Below are positions 1-5,861 of a stretch of 58,283 nt of DNA, piece by piece (positions within the stretch are counted from its first letter, which is position 1; each line of letters begins with the position of its first letter). The stretch lies in IMG/VR virus record IMGVR_UViG_3300024302_000012, positions 1-58,283 of that record; one strand, 5' to 3'. Source of the DNA: a virus. The translations under genes were made by a program, and so were the position numbers. The notes beneath the pieces were generated by a model. The model did no database searches. It was not told the origin of the DNA and worked only from the letters and a program-made list of their open reading frames with translations.

Positions 1-52
1 GGGTGGGAGCAGACAATATTGTTATAGGTTCAATTCCTATATTACCTTTAAA
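1..52 (+). tRNA. tRNA 3' end, cut by the window edge
   Basis: A T-arm (ATAGG, loop TTCAATT, CCTAT) is followed by a 7-nt acceptor strand ATTACCT and a discriminator base. The 5' half lies outside the window, so the anticodon cannot be assigned. A short ACAA/TTGT pairing before the T-arm may be a long variable arm. Confidence 0.6.
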
Positions 53-343
53 ATTTGAGAATTCCTAATTCCCAAAAACCAACCACTTGAGGTCAGTCCC
101 GGGACGACCCCTCAGGCAATCCTGTAGAAAATCAGGCGTAAGATGGTTAGTCGTATGTGAGACCATAGCGAGAATTAGGTGAAATTTGAACAAAAGCGTG
201 GTTAACGGGAATGGATGCAGTAGGGCAGATGCTACTGAATATTCTCAGGCTGAAACAATTCGAAGGGTTTCAATTTGACGAATATAAGTAAGCTGGTGGG
301 TTCGAATCTCACTCAAACTTTTTGTGACCGTGAGGGGCCAAAA
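53..343 (+). ncRNA. Unassigned structured RNA region in the tRNA array
   Basis: No gene is visible in this stretch of about 290 nt. Several pairings are: CCTAATTC (70-77 region) with GAATTAGG (172-179 region), flanked by AAATTT/AAATTT; CCTG/CAGG; ATGGT/ACCAT; CAGTAG/CTACTG. A tRNA-like T-arm (GTGGG, loop TTCGAAT, CTCAC) sits near 295-315, but no matching D and anticodon arms precede it. It could be an ornate phage RNA of the kind found beside tRNA clusters, an interrupted tRNA, or decayed tRNAs. No family was recognised. Confidence 0.35.
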
Positions 344-384
344 CATTCTGCAGAATGGAGTTGGAATCACCCTCAAAACTTTAT

Positions 385-457
385 GCACCGGTAGCTCAGC
401 TGGTAGAGCAGTGGCCTTTTAAGCCATTGGTCCCAGGTTCGATCCCTGGTCGGTGTA
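385..457 (+). tRNA. tRNA-Lys (TTT)
   Basis: The cloverleaf is complete. Acceptor GCACCGG pairs with TCGGTGT, the anticodon loop is CTTTTAA in a GTGGC/GCCAT stem, and the T-arm is CCAGG/CCTGG. CCA is not encoded. Confidence 0.93.
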
Positions 458-461
458 CAAA

Positions 462-533
462 CCAGAGGAAATCTATTGGTAGAGGCTGGGCTTTGGAAGC
501 TTGGTATAGCAGGTTCGATCCCTGCTCTTTGGA
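462..533 (+). tRNA. tRNA-Pro (TGG), weak anticodon stem
   Basis: Acceptor CCAGAGG pairs with TCTTTGG, and the T-arm is GCAGG/CCTGC. The best anticodon arm is TGGGC, loop TTTGGAA, GCTTG, which has three wobble pairs, and the D-stem has only three pairs. The TGG anticodon is therefore probable rather than certain. Confidence 0.7.
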
Positions 534-538
534 CAATC

Positions 539-611
539 GCGTCATTAGTGTTAATTGGCAACACGTCAGGCTTCCAACCTGGAATTATCAGATCGTACCT
601 GATATGATGCG
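539..611 (+). tRNA. tRNA-Gly (TCC)
   Basis: Acceptor GCGTCAT pairs with ATGATGC, the D-stem is GTGT/ACAC, and the anticodon arm is TCAGG, CTTCCAA, CCTGG. The T-loop ATCGTAC departs from the usual TTCRANY form. Confidence 0.88.
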
Positions 612-618
612 CAATAAT

Positions 619-703
619 GGGCCAGTGGCGAAACTGGTAAACGCAACAGGCTTAAGCCCTGTCGACCGTAATGGTCTTGTGGGTTCGAATCCCTCCTGGT
701 CTA
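619..703 (+). tRNA. tRNA-Leu (TAA)
   Basis: Class II tRNA with a long variable arm. The acceptor is GGGCCAG/CTGGTCT, the anticodon arm is ACAGG, CTTAAGC, CCTGT, and the T-loop is TTCGAAT. Confidence 0.92.
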
Positions 704-736
704 CTTGGTCCATTAAACTAAATGAAAGGTTATATT

Positions 737-997
737 ATGCAAGCATGGGGACACAAAACTCTCGAACAGTTAGACAAAATGACTGATCAAAGATTGTTAG
801 CTTATTATAAGGCTATTAGAGTTCCACAATGGAATTATAATAGCTGGTATGAAAACGACACTGAAGAATTCATTGAAGCTCAAGAAGCTTACATAGCAAA
901 AGTTAAGATGGTTCTTGAAGATAGAGGACATGTAAAAACTCGTGGAAGAAAAGATCCCCATGTAAATGACAATACAAAGGATCCAAAATTAAAATAG
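737..997 (+). CDS. Small hypothetical protein
   Basis: This 86-residue acidic/basic protein (begins MQAWGHKTLEQ) has no recognised domain. It is rich in Trp, Tyr and charged residues and is predicted soluble. The start was chosen at 737 because AAAGG lies seven bases upstream; an in-frame ATG at 722 has no ribosome site. Its TAG stop (995-997) overlaps the first two bases of the tRNA-Asp gene, so message and tRNA must be separated from one transcript or compete. Function unknown. Confidence 0.8.
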   Translation: MQAWGHKTLEQLDKMTDQRLLAYYKAIRVPQWNYNSWYENDTEEFIEAQEAYIAKVKMVLEDRGHVKTRGRKDPHVNDNTKDPKLK

Positions 998-1069
998 GGC
1001 CGTAGCTCAATTGGTTAGAGCACCGGACTGTCAATCCGGAGGTTGGGGGTTCAAGTCCCCTCGGTCCTG
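996..1069 (+). tRNA. tRNA-Asp (GTC)
   Basis: Acceptor AGGGCCG/CGGTCCT, anticodon arm CCGGA, CTGTCAA, TCCGG. It overlaps the stop codon of the preceding gene by two bases. Confidence 0.93.
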
Positions 1070-1071
1070 CT

Positions 1072-1155
1072 GTGCATGTGGCAGATAGGTAATGCGCCTG
1101 GCCGTGGCCCAGGTTGGATAATATCCTCATGCGGGTTCAAATCCCGTCGTGCACC
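1072..1155 (+). tRNA. tRNA-His-like (GTG), unusual variable region
   Basis: Acceptor GTGCATG/CGTGCAC has a C discriminator, as in tRNA-His. The anticodon arm is CCTGG, CCGTGGC, CCAGG, giving GTG but with C instead of T at position 33. The variable region is about 17 nt, unusual for His. Identity is likely and function less certain. Confidence 0.6.
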
Positions 1156-1158
1156 CCA

Positions 1159-1241
1159 CCCAGTAATGTCATCCAGGCATTGACACCGGATTGTAATCCC
1201 GGTTCCTAATGGAGTTGTAGGTTCGAGTCCTTCTACTGGGA
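1159..1241 (+). tRNA. tRNA-Tyr (GTA), class II
   Basis: Acceptor CCCAGTA/TACTGGG is perfect. The anticodon loop TTGTAAT sits on a CCGG/CCGG stem with an A-C mismatch at the loop end. A long variable arm (TCC/GGA stem) fits bacterial tRNA-Tyr. Confidence 0.8.
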
Positions 1242-1262
1242 CAAATTTAAAATGGAGAATAT

Positions 1263-1892
1263 ATGACTGAAAATTTAGCATTTAAAGATGGCAAGTGGAC
1301 TGAAAAATGGTTTGATCAGAATATTGAAGCATGGACTGAAGCAATCGATGGCTATAAAAAATATGAAGGTGATATTAAATCGGTTCTTGAAATTGGATGC
1401 TTTGAAGGTCGAGCAACTGTCTGGCTATGCAATACTGTACCAACAATTGAAAAATATACAGTTATTGATACATTCAAAGGAAGCTTAGAAGAAAAAGGTA
1501 TGGAACGAGCAAAAGATAATTTGACAAAAAATGAAAGTCATATCAGATCAAATTTTGAACATAATATTTCTAAATTCAGAGACAAAATTGATTTCACAAT
1601 AGTTGAAGGTGAATCACAGAGTATGCTGCATGATATTAAAGGAAAATATGATTTCATATATATTGATGGAAGTCATAGATCTGATGATGTTTTTATAGAT
1701 GCATACTGGGCAGATAAATTATTAAATGTGAATGGCATAATGATTTTTGATGATTTTGGATGGACAAATCCCGATAGTGAATTATTAATTGATAGCCCAG
1801 GATTTGGAATTGGAGAATTTCTTACAATTCACACACATGATTACAATATATTTTTAAGAGGTTATCAACTCGGAATACAAAAAACAAAATAA
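1263..1892 (+). CDS. Class I SAM-dependent methyltransferase
   Basis: This 209-residue protein has a Rossmann methyltransferase core. Motif I is VLEIGCFEGRAT (about residues 41-52), an acidic ribose-binding position follows in TVIDTFKG, and the post-I region KYDFIYIDGSHRSDDV matches Methyltransf_24-type enzymes, which act on small molecules or sugars. The start follows AATGGAG. It sits alone among tRNAs, so the substrate is unclear; tRNA modification is attractive from context but nothing in the sequence proves it. Confidence 0.85.
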   Translation: MTENLAFKDGKWTEKWFDQNIEAWTEAIDGYKKYEGDIKSVLEIGCFEGRATVWLCNTVPTIEKYTVIDTFKGSLEEKGMERAKDNLTKNESHIRSNFEHNISKFRDKIDFTIVEGESQSMLHDIKGKYDFIYIDGSHRSDDVFIDAYWADKLLNVNGIMIFDDFGWTNPDSELLIDSPGFGIGEFLTIHTHDYNIFLRGYQLGIQKTK

Positions 1893-1922
1893 GGAGAATG
1901 CTATGAGCAATGGAGGAATCGG

Positions 1923-1950
1923 TCGATTTAGTTAGTTAAACTAAATCAAG
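1923..1950 (+). repeat. Stem-loop before the gene at 1961
   Basis: An inverted repeat GATTTAGTT/AACTAAATC (9 bp) lies directly before the AAGGAG ribosome site. No T-run follows, so it is more likely a processing or translation-control hairpin than a terminator. Confidence 0.5.
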
Positions 1951-1960
1951 GAGACCGAAA

Positions 1961-2293
1961 ATGAGTAAGACCCAAAGAAGAAAAAAAGGACCAATCCCAC
2001 AACATGTCACTCACGACTATGTAAAAGTAGGTGTTCGAATCAAAGAACATTATTACATTTATTACTGGGAATGGTTGCCTATAAGTGAGGAAGATCAAAA
2101 AATAGCCATTGCAAAATACTATTCTGATACTGGAATTGGTAGAAAATGGCCCGTACCAAGTTGGTATGCAAAAATGCTAAACAATGATTACAGAACAAAA
2201 GCCAGACACGAAATGCAAAAAATCAACTCATGGAAAGATTGGGAAGAATATGAATTCGATCCAAAGCTTAATTGCAAAGGCTGGTACTGGTAA
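1961..2293 (+). CDS. Hypothetical protein, aromatic-rich
   Basis: This 110-residue basic protein (begins MSKTQRRKKGPIPQH) is notably rich in Trp and Tyr, including YYIYYWEW near residue 32 and a GWYW terminus. All its Trp codons are TGG, in contrast to the late genes. The start follows AAGGAGACCGAAA. No family was recognised; it is soluble by composition. Confidence 0.82.
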   Translation: MSKTQRRKKGPIPQHVTHDYVKVGVRIKEHYYIYYWEWLPISEEDQKIAIAKYYSDTGIGRKWPVPSWYAKMLNNDYRTKARHEMQKINSWKDWEEYEFDPKLNCKGWYW

Positions 2294-2310
2294 GATTTAA
2301 ATAGTTTAGA

Positions 2311-2337
2311 GCTGTGGTTCTATTCAAAAACCATAGC
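2311..2337 (+). repeat. Stem-loop upstream of tRNA-Phe
   Basis: A nine-pair hairpin GCTGTGGTT/AACCATAGC, just after the preceding gene and before tRNA-Phe. It could be a processing signal; there is no T-tract. Confidence 0.5.
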
Positions 2338-2342
2338 CACAT

Positions 2343-2416
2343 CCCCTGGTAGCTCCAATTGGTAGAGCGGTACAGTGAAATCGTATGCGATGCTGGTTCA
2401 AGTCCGGCCCGGGGGA
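2343..2416 (+). tRNA. tRNA-Phe (GAA)
   Basis: Acceptor CCCCTGG/CCGGGGG and T-arm GCTGG/CCGGC are sound. The anticodon loop GTGAAAT has T33 and GAA; the stem GTACA/CGTAT carries an A-C mismatch at the loop end. Confidence 0.8.
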
Positions 2417-2554
2417 CTAAGAGAATGACCTACTAGGGCGACAAGCCTGCTCTATCTTTGCCTCACTGAACCACATTCAGAAGAGGGTGATATCAGCGGT
2501 CCTAATTTCTTTGGAAAGCCTAAACTTGTGGAAGGCGGTACCTCTTCTCTTTTA
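2417..2554 (+). ncRNA. Unassigned structured spacer RNA
   Basis: About 138 nt with no gene. The ends can pair (AAGAGAA near 2419 with TTCTCTT near 2546), the 3' end closes in a T-rich TCTCTTTT, and internal complementary segments are present. It lies between tRNA-Phe and tRNA-Glu. It could be a small RNA or a processed spacer. Confidence 0.3.
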
Positions 2555-2555
2555 A

Positions 2556-2632
2556 CGCGCATTGGTCTAGTCTGGTTCTAGGACGTCGGGTTTTCATCCC
2601 GAAGGTCACCGGTTCGAATCCGGTATGCGTGA
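2556..2632 (+). tRNA. tRNA-Glu (TTC)
   Basis: Acceptor CGCGCAT/ATGCGTG, anticodon arm TCGGG, TTTTCAT, CCCGA, T-arm ACCGG/CCGGT. Confidence 0.92.
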
Positions 2633-2637
2633 CTAAT

Positions 2638-2708
2638 GGTCGGTTAGTGTAATGGTAACACCGCAGGTTTTGATCCTGCTATTATAGGTTCAAGTCCTGT
2701 ATCGACTG
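2638..2708 (+). tRNA. tRNA-Gln (TTG)
   Basis: Acceptor GGTCGGT/ATCGACT, anticodon arm GCAGG, TTTTGAT, CCTGC, T-arm ATAGG/CCTGT. Confidence 0.9.
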
Positions 2709-2713
2709 CATAT

Positions 2714-2786
2714 CGCACTGTAGCTAAATGGTAAAGCCCCCGGCTCATATCCGGAAGATTTGGTGGTTCAAGCCCACTCAGTGCGA
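2714..2786 (+). tRNA. tRNA with CAT anticodon (Met or Ile2)
   Basis: Acceptor CGCACTG/CAGTGCG is perfect, the anticodon loop is CTCATAT on a CCGG/CCGG stem, and the T-arm is GGTGG/CCACT. Three CAT tRNAs occur in the window; one may be an Ile tRNA modified at C34. Confidence 0.88.
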
Positions 2787-2797
2787 CAACAATAGAA

Positions 2798-2870
2798 GGG
2801 GCATTAGCTCAGCTGGGAGAGCGCCGCACTTGCACTGCGGAGGTCGCAGGTTCGATCCCTGTATGCTCCA
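2798..2870 (+). tRNA. tRNA-Ala (TGC)
   Basis: Acceptor GGGGCAT/ATGCTCC includes the G3-U70 pair read by alanyl-tRNA synthetase. The anticodon arm is CCGCA, CTTGCAC, TGCGG. Confidence 0.94.
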
Positions 2871-2874
2871 CTTT

Positions 2875-2909
2875 GAGATAAGCAGAGAAAGAGCCTGCAA
2901 TTTTATCTC
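2875..2909 (+). repeat. Intergenic hairpin between tRNA genes
   Basis: GAGATAA pairs with TTATCTC, with a further inner GCAG/CTGC. It lies between tRNA-Ala and the next tRNA and is a candidate processing site. Confidence 0.5.
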
Positions 2910-2938
2910 AATAGTCCGGATAGCTCTGCCGGACACTC

Positions 2939-3009
2939 GGGTTATTAGTTCAATGGTAGAATACTCGCCTGTAAAGCGACAGATAGCAGTTCAAGTCTGT
3001 TATAACCCA
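2939..3009 (+). tRNA. tRNA-Tyr-like (GTA), short variable loop
   Basis: Acceptor GGGTTAT/ATAACCC is perfect and the D-stem is GTTC/GAAT. The loop CTGTAAA on a TCGC/GCGA stem gives GTA. The variable region is only about 4 nt, unlike the class II tRNA-Tyr at 1159, so identity is less certain. Confidence 0.7.
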
Positions 3010-3016
3010 CAATAAT

Positions 3017-3088
3017 GCACCATGAGCTCGACGGTAGAGCAGCTGCCTGATATGCAGAAGGTACTAGGTTCAATTCCTAGGTGGTGTA
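3017..3088 (+). tRNA. tRNA-Ile (GAT)
   Basis: Acceptor GCACCAT/GTGGTGT, anticodon loop CTGATAT on CTGC/GCAG, T-arm CTAGG/CCTAG. Confidence 0.9.
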
Positions 3089-3092
3089 CGAA

Positions 3093-3138
3093 ACGAATCT
3101 CATTATAGGATAGCGTCCGACAATTAATTGGGATTCGT
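3093..3138 (+). repeat. Intergenic hairpin between tRNA genes
   Basis: ACGAATC pairs with GATTCGT across a spacer of about 32 nt between tRNA-Ile and tRNA-Lys. Confidence 0.4.
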
Positions 3139-3143
3139 ATTTT

Positions 3144-3217
3144 GGCTTCTTAGCTCAGTAGGTTAGAGCAGCGGATTCTTAATCCGAAGGTCACAGGTTC
3201 AATTCCTGTAGAGGCTA
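3144..3217 (+). tRNA. tRNA-Lys (CTT)
   Basis: Acceptor GGCTTCT/AGAGGCT, anticodon loop TTCTTAA on a CGGA/TCCG stem, T-arm ACAGG/CCTGT. It is the second Lys isoacceptor. Confidence 0.88.
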
Positions 3218-3244
3218 CAATCAAAACCATTTTTATAGTTCGAG

Positions 3245-3253
3245 TATATTTAT
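3245..3253 (+). promoter_or_regulatory. Putative late promoter element (TATATTTAT)
   Basis: This exact match to the motif found before late genes lies 19 bp upstream of the homing endonuclease start, with AGGAG between. Confidence 0.5.
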
Positions 3254-3271
3254 ATTAAACAGGAGAATAAT

Positions 3272-3949
3272 ATGAATATATGTGAAAATTGCAAACAAGA
3301 GCATGATGGACAATATGGATCTGGTAGATTCTGTTCAGATAAATGTGCAAGAGGATTTAGCACTAAGGCAAAAAGAAAAAACATTAATGAAAAAGTATCT
3401 AGAAAATTAAAAATTAATAAACCAATCAGATTCTGTAAGATCTGCAATGTAGAAATTGGATCTAGAACGCAGCTTGGATATTGTCAAAAACACCTATATG
3501 AAAGTGAAGAATATAGATCTCTATTAAGAAAGCCCCATAAATCAGGGTCTGGTGGTTTGAGAACAGGTGGAGGAAGATCAAAGGTGTTTGAATATGATAG
3601 TAAATATGCTGGGTTAGTTAAGCTAAATAAACATGAAATTGAAGTTGCAAAAATATTTGACTCATTAGAGATATTATGAAATCGTAACTGAAAAGGTTTT
3701 AGATATGTCGATCTAGAAGGTAGAGATAGAAAATATTATCCCGATTTCTATATTCCAGAATTTGATTATTATGTCGAATATAAAGGATGAGTTAATGTAG
3801 TTTTAAATCATAAGATGAACAATGCTGTTGAGCTTAATGATTTTAAATTATTAATTATATATAGCGACGACAAGCGATACAGCCAGCTTGGACTATCGTT
3901 GTCAGAGCTTAAAAAATGTCCTCAAAAACTAATTAGAGGTATCGGTTAA
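3272..3949 (+). CDS. Homing endonuclease-like protein, PD-(D/E)xK type, with three TGA codons
   Basis: Read with TGA as Trp this is one 225-residue protein; under the standard code it stops at 3677. The N-terminus has Cys pairs (CENC, FCSDKC, FCKIC) typical of zinc fingers on homing enzymes. The C-terminus carries YYPDFYIPEF and YYVEYKG, the PD...ExK nuclease signature. TGAs at 3677, 3689 and 3788 give WNRNWKGF and YKGW, natural contexts for this fold. A TATATTTAT element and AGGAG precede the start. The last 15 bases overlap tRNA-Trp, so its stop lies in the tRNA D-arm. It is probably a mobile gene inserted beside that tRNA. Confidence 0.82.
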
Positions 3950-4006
3950 TTGGCAAACCAACGCTCTCCAAAAGCGTGACTGGGAGTTCGAGTCTCTCTA
4001 CCTCTG
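3935..4006 (+). tRNA. tRNA-Trp (CCA)
   Basis: Acceptor AGAGGTA/TACCTCT, D-stem GGTT/AACC, anticodon arm ACGCT, CTCCAAA, AGCGT, T-arm GGGAG/CTCTC. The anticodon CCA reads TGG; a TCA version would be needed to read TGA normally. Its 5' end overlaps the homing endonuclease gene. Confidence 0.93.
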
Positions 4007-4069
4007 CAATATGTAAGTCCTATTATGGATGGCACCAATCAATAGTCCGTTCATTCTAGGCAATAATTT

Positions 4070-4157
4070 GCTCCGTTAGCTCAGTCCGGTATAGAGCGCC
4101 TGCCTTACAAGCAGGAGGCCTCCTAGGTTTACCTTGGTTCAAATCCAAGACGGAGTA
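4070..4157 (+). tRNA. tRNA-Val (TAC), long variable region
   Basis: Acceptor GCTCCGT/ACGGAGT, D-stem GCTC/GAGC, anticodon arm CCTGC, CTTACAA, GCAGG, T-arm CTTGG/CCAAG. The variable region is about 17 nt, unusual for Val. Confidence 0.85.
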
Positions 4158-4162
4158 CAAAT

Positions 4163-4219
4163 AACTGTTTTATTCTCGCTGTTCTGGTGTATATTCTACC
4201 AACAACAAAAGGAGTTGAC
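4163..4219 (+). promoter_or_regulatory. Early promoter cassette 1
   Basis: AACTGTTTTAT starts at 4163 and TATATT at 4190, followed by the shared leader CAACAACAAAAGGAGTT up to the ATG at 4220. The 27-base offset between boxes is the same in most copies. Confidence 0.75.
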
Positions 4220-4678
4220 ATGAGAACAATTAACATTTACACATTTGAGGAGCTTCCAACAGAAGTTCAGCAGCACATAATTAGCAGAAACAGACTAATA
4301 TCTGTTCCTGAAGATTATGATGCACCAGCTCAAGAAGCTGCAAGGAGATTTGAAGTTGAGCTTGATGGCTGGAATGTCCACACATTAGAAGCTGGAGTTA
4401 TCATCGGTGGACCTACCAAACTAAAGAAGCTTGCCGATAAATTTCTAATAGCTTCTGCATCTGATTCTGATATCTATAAAGAAGCTGAAACTTACTGGTT
4501 TGAAGGAACAAACGATATAAGATTTATTGCAACCGTTGAAAAGTTTTTTGCAGAGATGCTCAGCAAATTATATTTCTCATACCAATCAGATTCAGCAGTT
4601 TATGATGGCCTTGTTGAACAAGGATGGGAATATCTTATTGAGGGAAAAGTATTTAGCAAAAAAACAAAAGGAAGCTAA
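4220..4678 (+). CDS. Hypothetical protein behind an early promoter cassette
   Basis: A 152-residue protein beginning MRTINIYTFEELPTEVQ; the opening helix resembles the start of many small phage proteins of unknown role. It is acidic and has no membrane segment. The start at 4220 follows AAGGAG; an upstream in-frame ATG at 4187 lies inside the promoter cassette. It heads a short operon with the next two genes. Confidence 0.85.
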   Translation: MRTINIYTFEELPTEVQQHIISRNRLISVPEDYDAPAQEAARRFEVELDGWNVHTLEAGVIIGGPTKLKKLADKFLIASASDSDIYKEAETYWFEGTNDIRFIATVEKFFAEMLSKLYFSYQSDSAVYDGLVEQGWEYLIEGKVFSKKTKGS

Positions 4679-4679
4679 C

Positions 4680-4844
4680 ATGACTTTTACAGCGTACAAC
4701 CACAATGATACAGGTCTTTGTGAACCTACCACAAGGCAAGCCGCAATTAAAGAATCAAAAGAATACACCTTTGCAACTGGTAATGAAAGCTATGTCGCCA
4801 ATAGCAAAGGTGAAATTGTACATGAGAATGTAAGAGGATATTAA
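4680..4844 (+). CDS. Small hypothetical protein
   Basis: A 54-residue protein (begins MTFTAYNHND) starting two bases after the previous stop, with AAAGGAAG inside the upstream coding end as ribosome site. No recognised motif. It is immediately followed by the next gene, so the three are probably translated from one message. Confidence 0.75.
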   Translation: MTFTAYNHNDTGLCEPTTRQAAIKESKEYTFATGNESYVANSKGEIVHENVRGY

Positions 4845-5045
4845 ATGAGAGATAAGATATATGAAAACTGGGCTAAGTGTGATCCAGTTCTTAGAAAAAG
4901 TCTTCTAGAAGCACTAACAATTCCTGAGTTAAAATTGATGGGTAGCTATTTTGATTATCCACTAAGAGGGAAAAAGAGTGAAATAGTTCATCAACTGATT
5001 GGATATTTTAAATCAAATGACAACTGGAAGGCTATCGCAAAATAA
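4845..5045 (+). CDS. Small SAP-like protein
   Basis: A 66-residue protein. Residues 18-55 (LRKSLLEALTIPELK, then a Gly/Lys turn, then KSEIVHQLIGYF) have the helix-turn-helix spacing of SAP-type nucleic-acid-binding motifs. The match is by pattern only. The ATG directly abuts the previous TAA, suggesting translational coupling. Confidence 0.75.
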   Translation: MRDKIYENWAKCDPVLRKSLLEALTIPELKLMGSYFDYPLRGKKSEIVHQLIGYFKSNDNWKAIAK

Positions 5046-5047
5046 AT

Positions 5048-5127
5048 GCTCCCGTATGCCAGCCGGTTACGAGCCGGTATAAAGCTAATTGGATAGGAAG
5101 ATGTCAGTTCGAGCCTGACCGGGAGTT
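5048..5127 (+). tRNA. tRNA-Arg-like (ACG) with apparently rearranged arms
   Basis: Acceptor GCTCCCG/CGGGAGT and T-arm GTCAG/CTGAC are good. A perfect anticodon arm (GCCGG, TTACGAG, CCGGT) starts only about seven bases after the acceptor, where the D-arm should be. A D-arm-like stretch, GCTAATTGGATAG, follows it and resembles the D-arm of the tRNA-Arg at 6063 (GCTCAACTGGATAG). It may be a permuted or non-functional tRNA. Confidence 0.5.
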
Positions 5128-5167
5128 CATGTACACTATCCTAACGCGTTCACTCAGAGTGTACATG
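5128..5167 (+). repeat. Inverted repeat with CATGTACACT arms
   Basis: CATGTACACT pairs with AGTGTACATG (10 bp); a further TAGTGTACAC follows at about 5175. It sits between two tRNA genes and could be a processing hairpin or operator. Confidence 0.5.
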
Positions 5168-5189
5168 CGCAAATAGTGTACACATAGAT

Positions 5190-5264
5190 ATCGTAGTGGC
5201 TCGAAATGGCTTAGGCACCGGACTGCAAATCCGGATTATGGGGGTTCAAGTCCCCTCTACGATT
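5190..5264 (+). tRNA. tRNA-Cys (GCA)
   Basis: Acceptor ATCGTAG/CTACGAT is perfect; the anticodon arm is CCGGA, CTGCAAA, TCCGG. Confidence 0.92.
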
Positions 5265-5273
5265 CAAACCAAG

Positions 5274-5358
5274 GGAGGTTGTCCGGCTGGACGAGGAAGC
5301 TGTCTTGAAAACAGTCGGCGGGTAACACCGCTTGGGGGTTCAAGTCCCTCAGCCTCCG
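5274..5358 (+). tRNA. tRNA-Ser (TGA)
   Basis: Class II tRNA with a long variable arm. Acceptor GGAGGTT/AGCCTCC, anticodon loop CTTGAAA on a GCTGT/ACAGT stem. The anticodon TGA reads TCA codons; this is not a TGA-codon suppressor. Confidence 0.92.
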
Positions 5359-5364
5359 CAAAAC

Positions 5365-5423
5365 AACTGTTTCATTGTACGCTGATATTGTTATATTGAT
5401 TCAACAAAATAAAGGGTTTCATA
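5365..5423 (+). promoter_or_regulatory. Early promoter cassette 2
   Basis: AACTGTTTCAT starts at 5365 and TATATT at 5392 (27-base offset). The leader is CAACAAAATAAAGGG, slightly diverged. Confidence 0.7.
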
Positions 5424-5639
5424 ATGGACTATAAAGGCTTAGAAAAATTAAACAATGAGCTGGCTGTTAATCAGTCTGAATATTCTCATGATTATTTAGT
5501 ATCAGTTGGAGATGGATTTCAAATGATTGAAGATAAGTCGGGTTTTTGGTTACATGATCTAAGAGGAATGGATGCTGTGACTTATGGCCCATTCGATTCA
5601 TTAGAAGAATTAAATGAAGAAACAAAGGATATCGACTAA
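5424..5639 (+). CDS. Small hypothetical protein
   Basis: A 71-residue acidic protein (begins MDYKGLEKLNNE) with no recognised family. It follows an early promoter cassette and AAAGGG. Its TAA overlaps the ATG of the next gene (TAATG), which indicates coupled translation. Confidence 0.82.
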   Translation: MDYKGLEKLNNELAVNQSEYSHDYLVSVGDGFQMIEDKSGFWLHDLRGMDAVTYGPFDSLEELNEETKDID

Positions 5640-5842
5640 TGGATAAGAAATTACCAAACAACTGGAAGCTTATCAAAACGGATGGATCACCAGTACAAGA
5701 AGAGCCGGTCGTTCCTGCAGACAATTTTGTTCAAACAATTGCTGCAAATGTAGATAATACAGGAGCAACTGATGCAGAATTCAGAGAATTTATCAGAAAC
5801 ACATTACCGATTGTTATCTATGATCGTAATGAAAACGAATAA
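5639..5842 (+). CDS. Small hypothetical protein
   Basis: A 67-residue acidic, probably partly disordered protein (Pro/Glu/Val-rich middle, EEPVVPADNF). Its start overlaps the preceding stop. No family was recognised. Confidence 0.78.
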   Translation: MDKKLPNNWKLIKTDGSPVQEEPVVPADNFVQTIAANVDNTGATDAEFREFIRNTLPIVIYDRNENE

Positions 5843-5861
5843 ACAAAGAAAGAGGTTACAA

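Noticed and set aside
53-343. Group I intron or RNase P RNA
   Set aside because: I could not find the conserved core segments of either; left as unassigned structured RNA.
1903-1935. A ten-codon frame after the methyltransferase (MSNGGIGRFS)
   Set aside because: AGGAG precedes it but it is too short to call and lies next to a hairpin; it could be a leader peptide at most.
5274-5358. tRNA with anticodon TGA as the suppressor
   Set aside because: The anticodon TGA reads TCA serine codons; a suppressor of TGA codons needs anticodon TCA.
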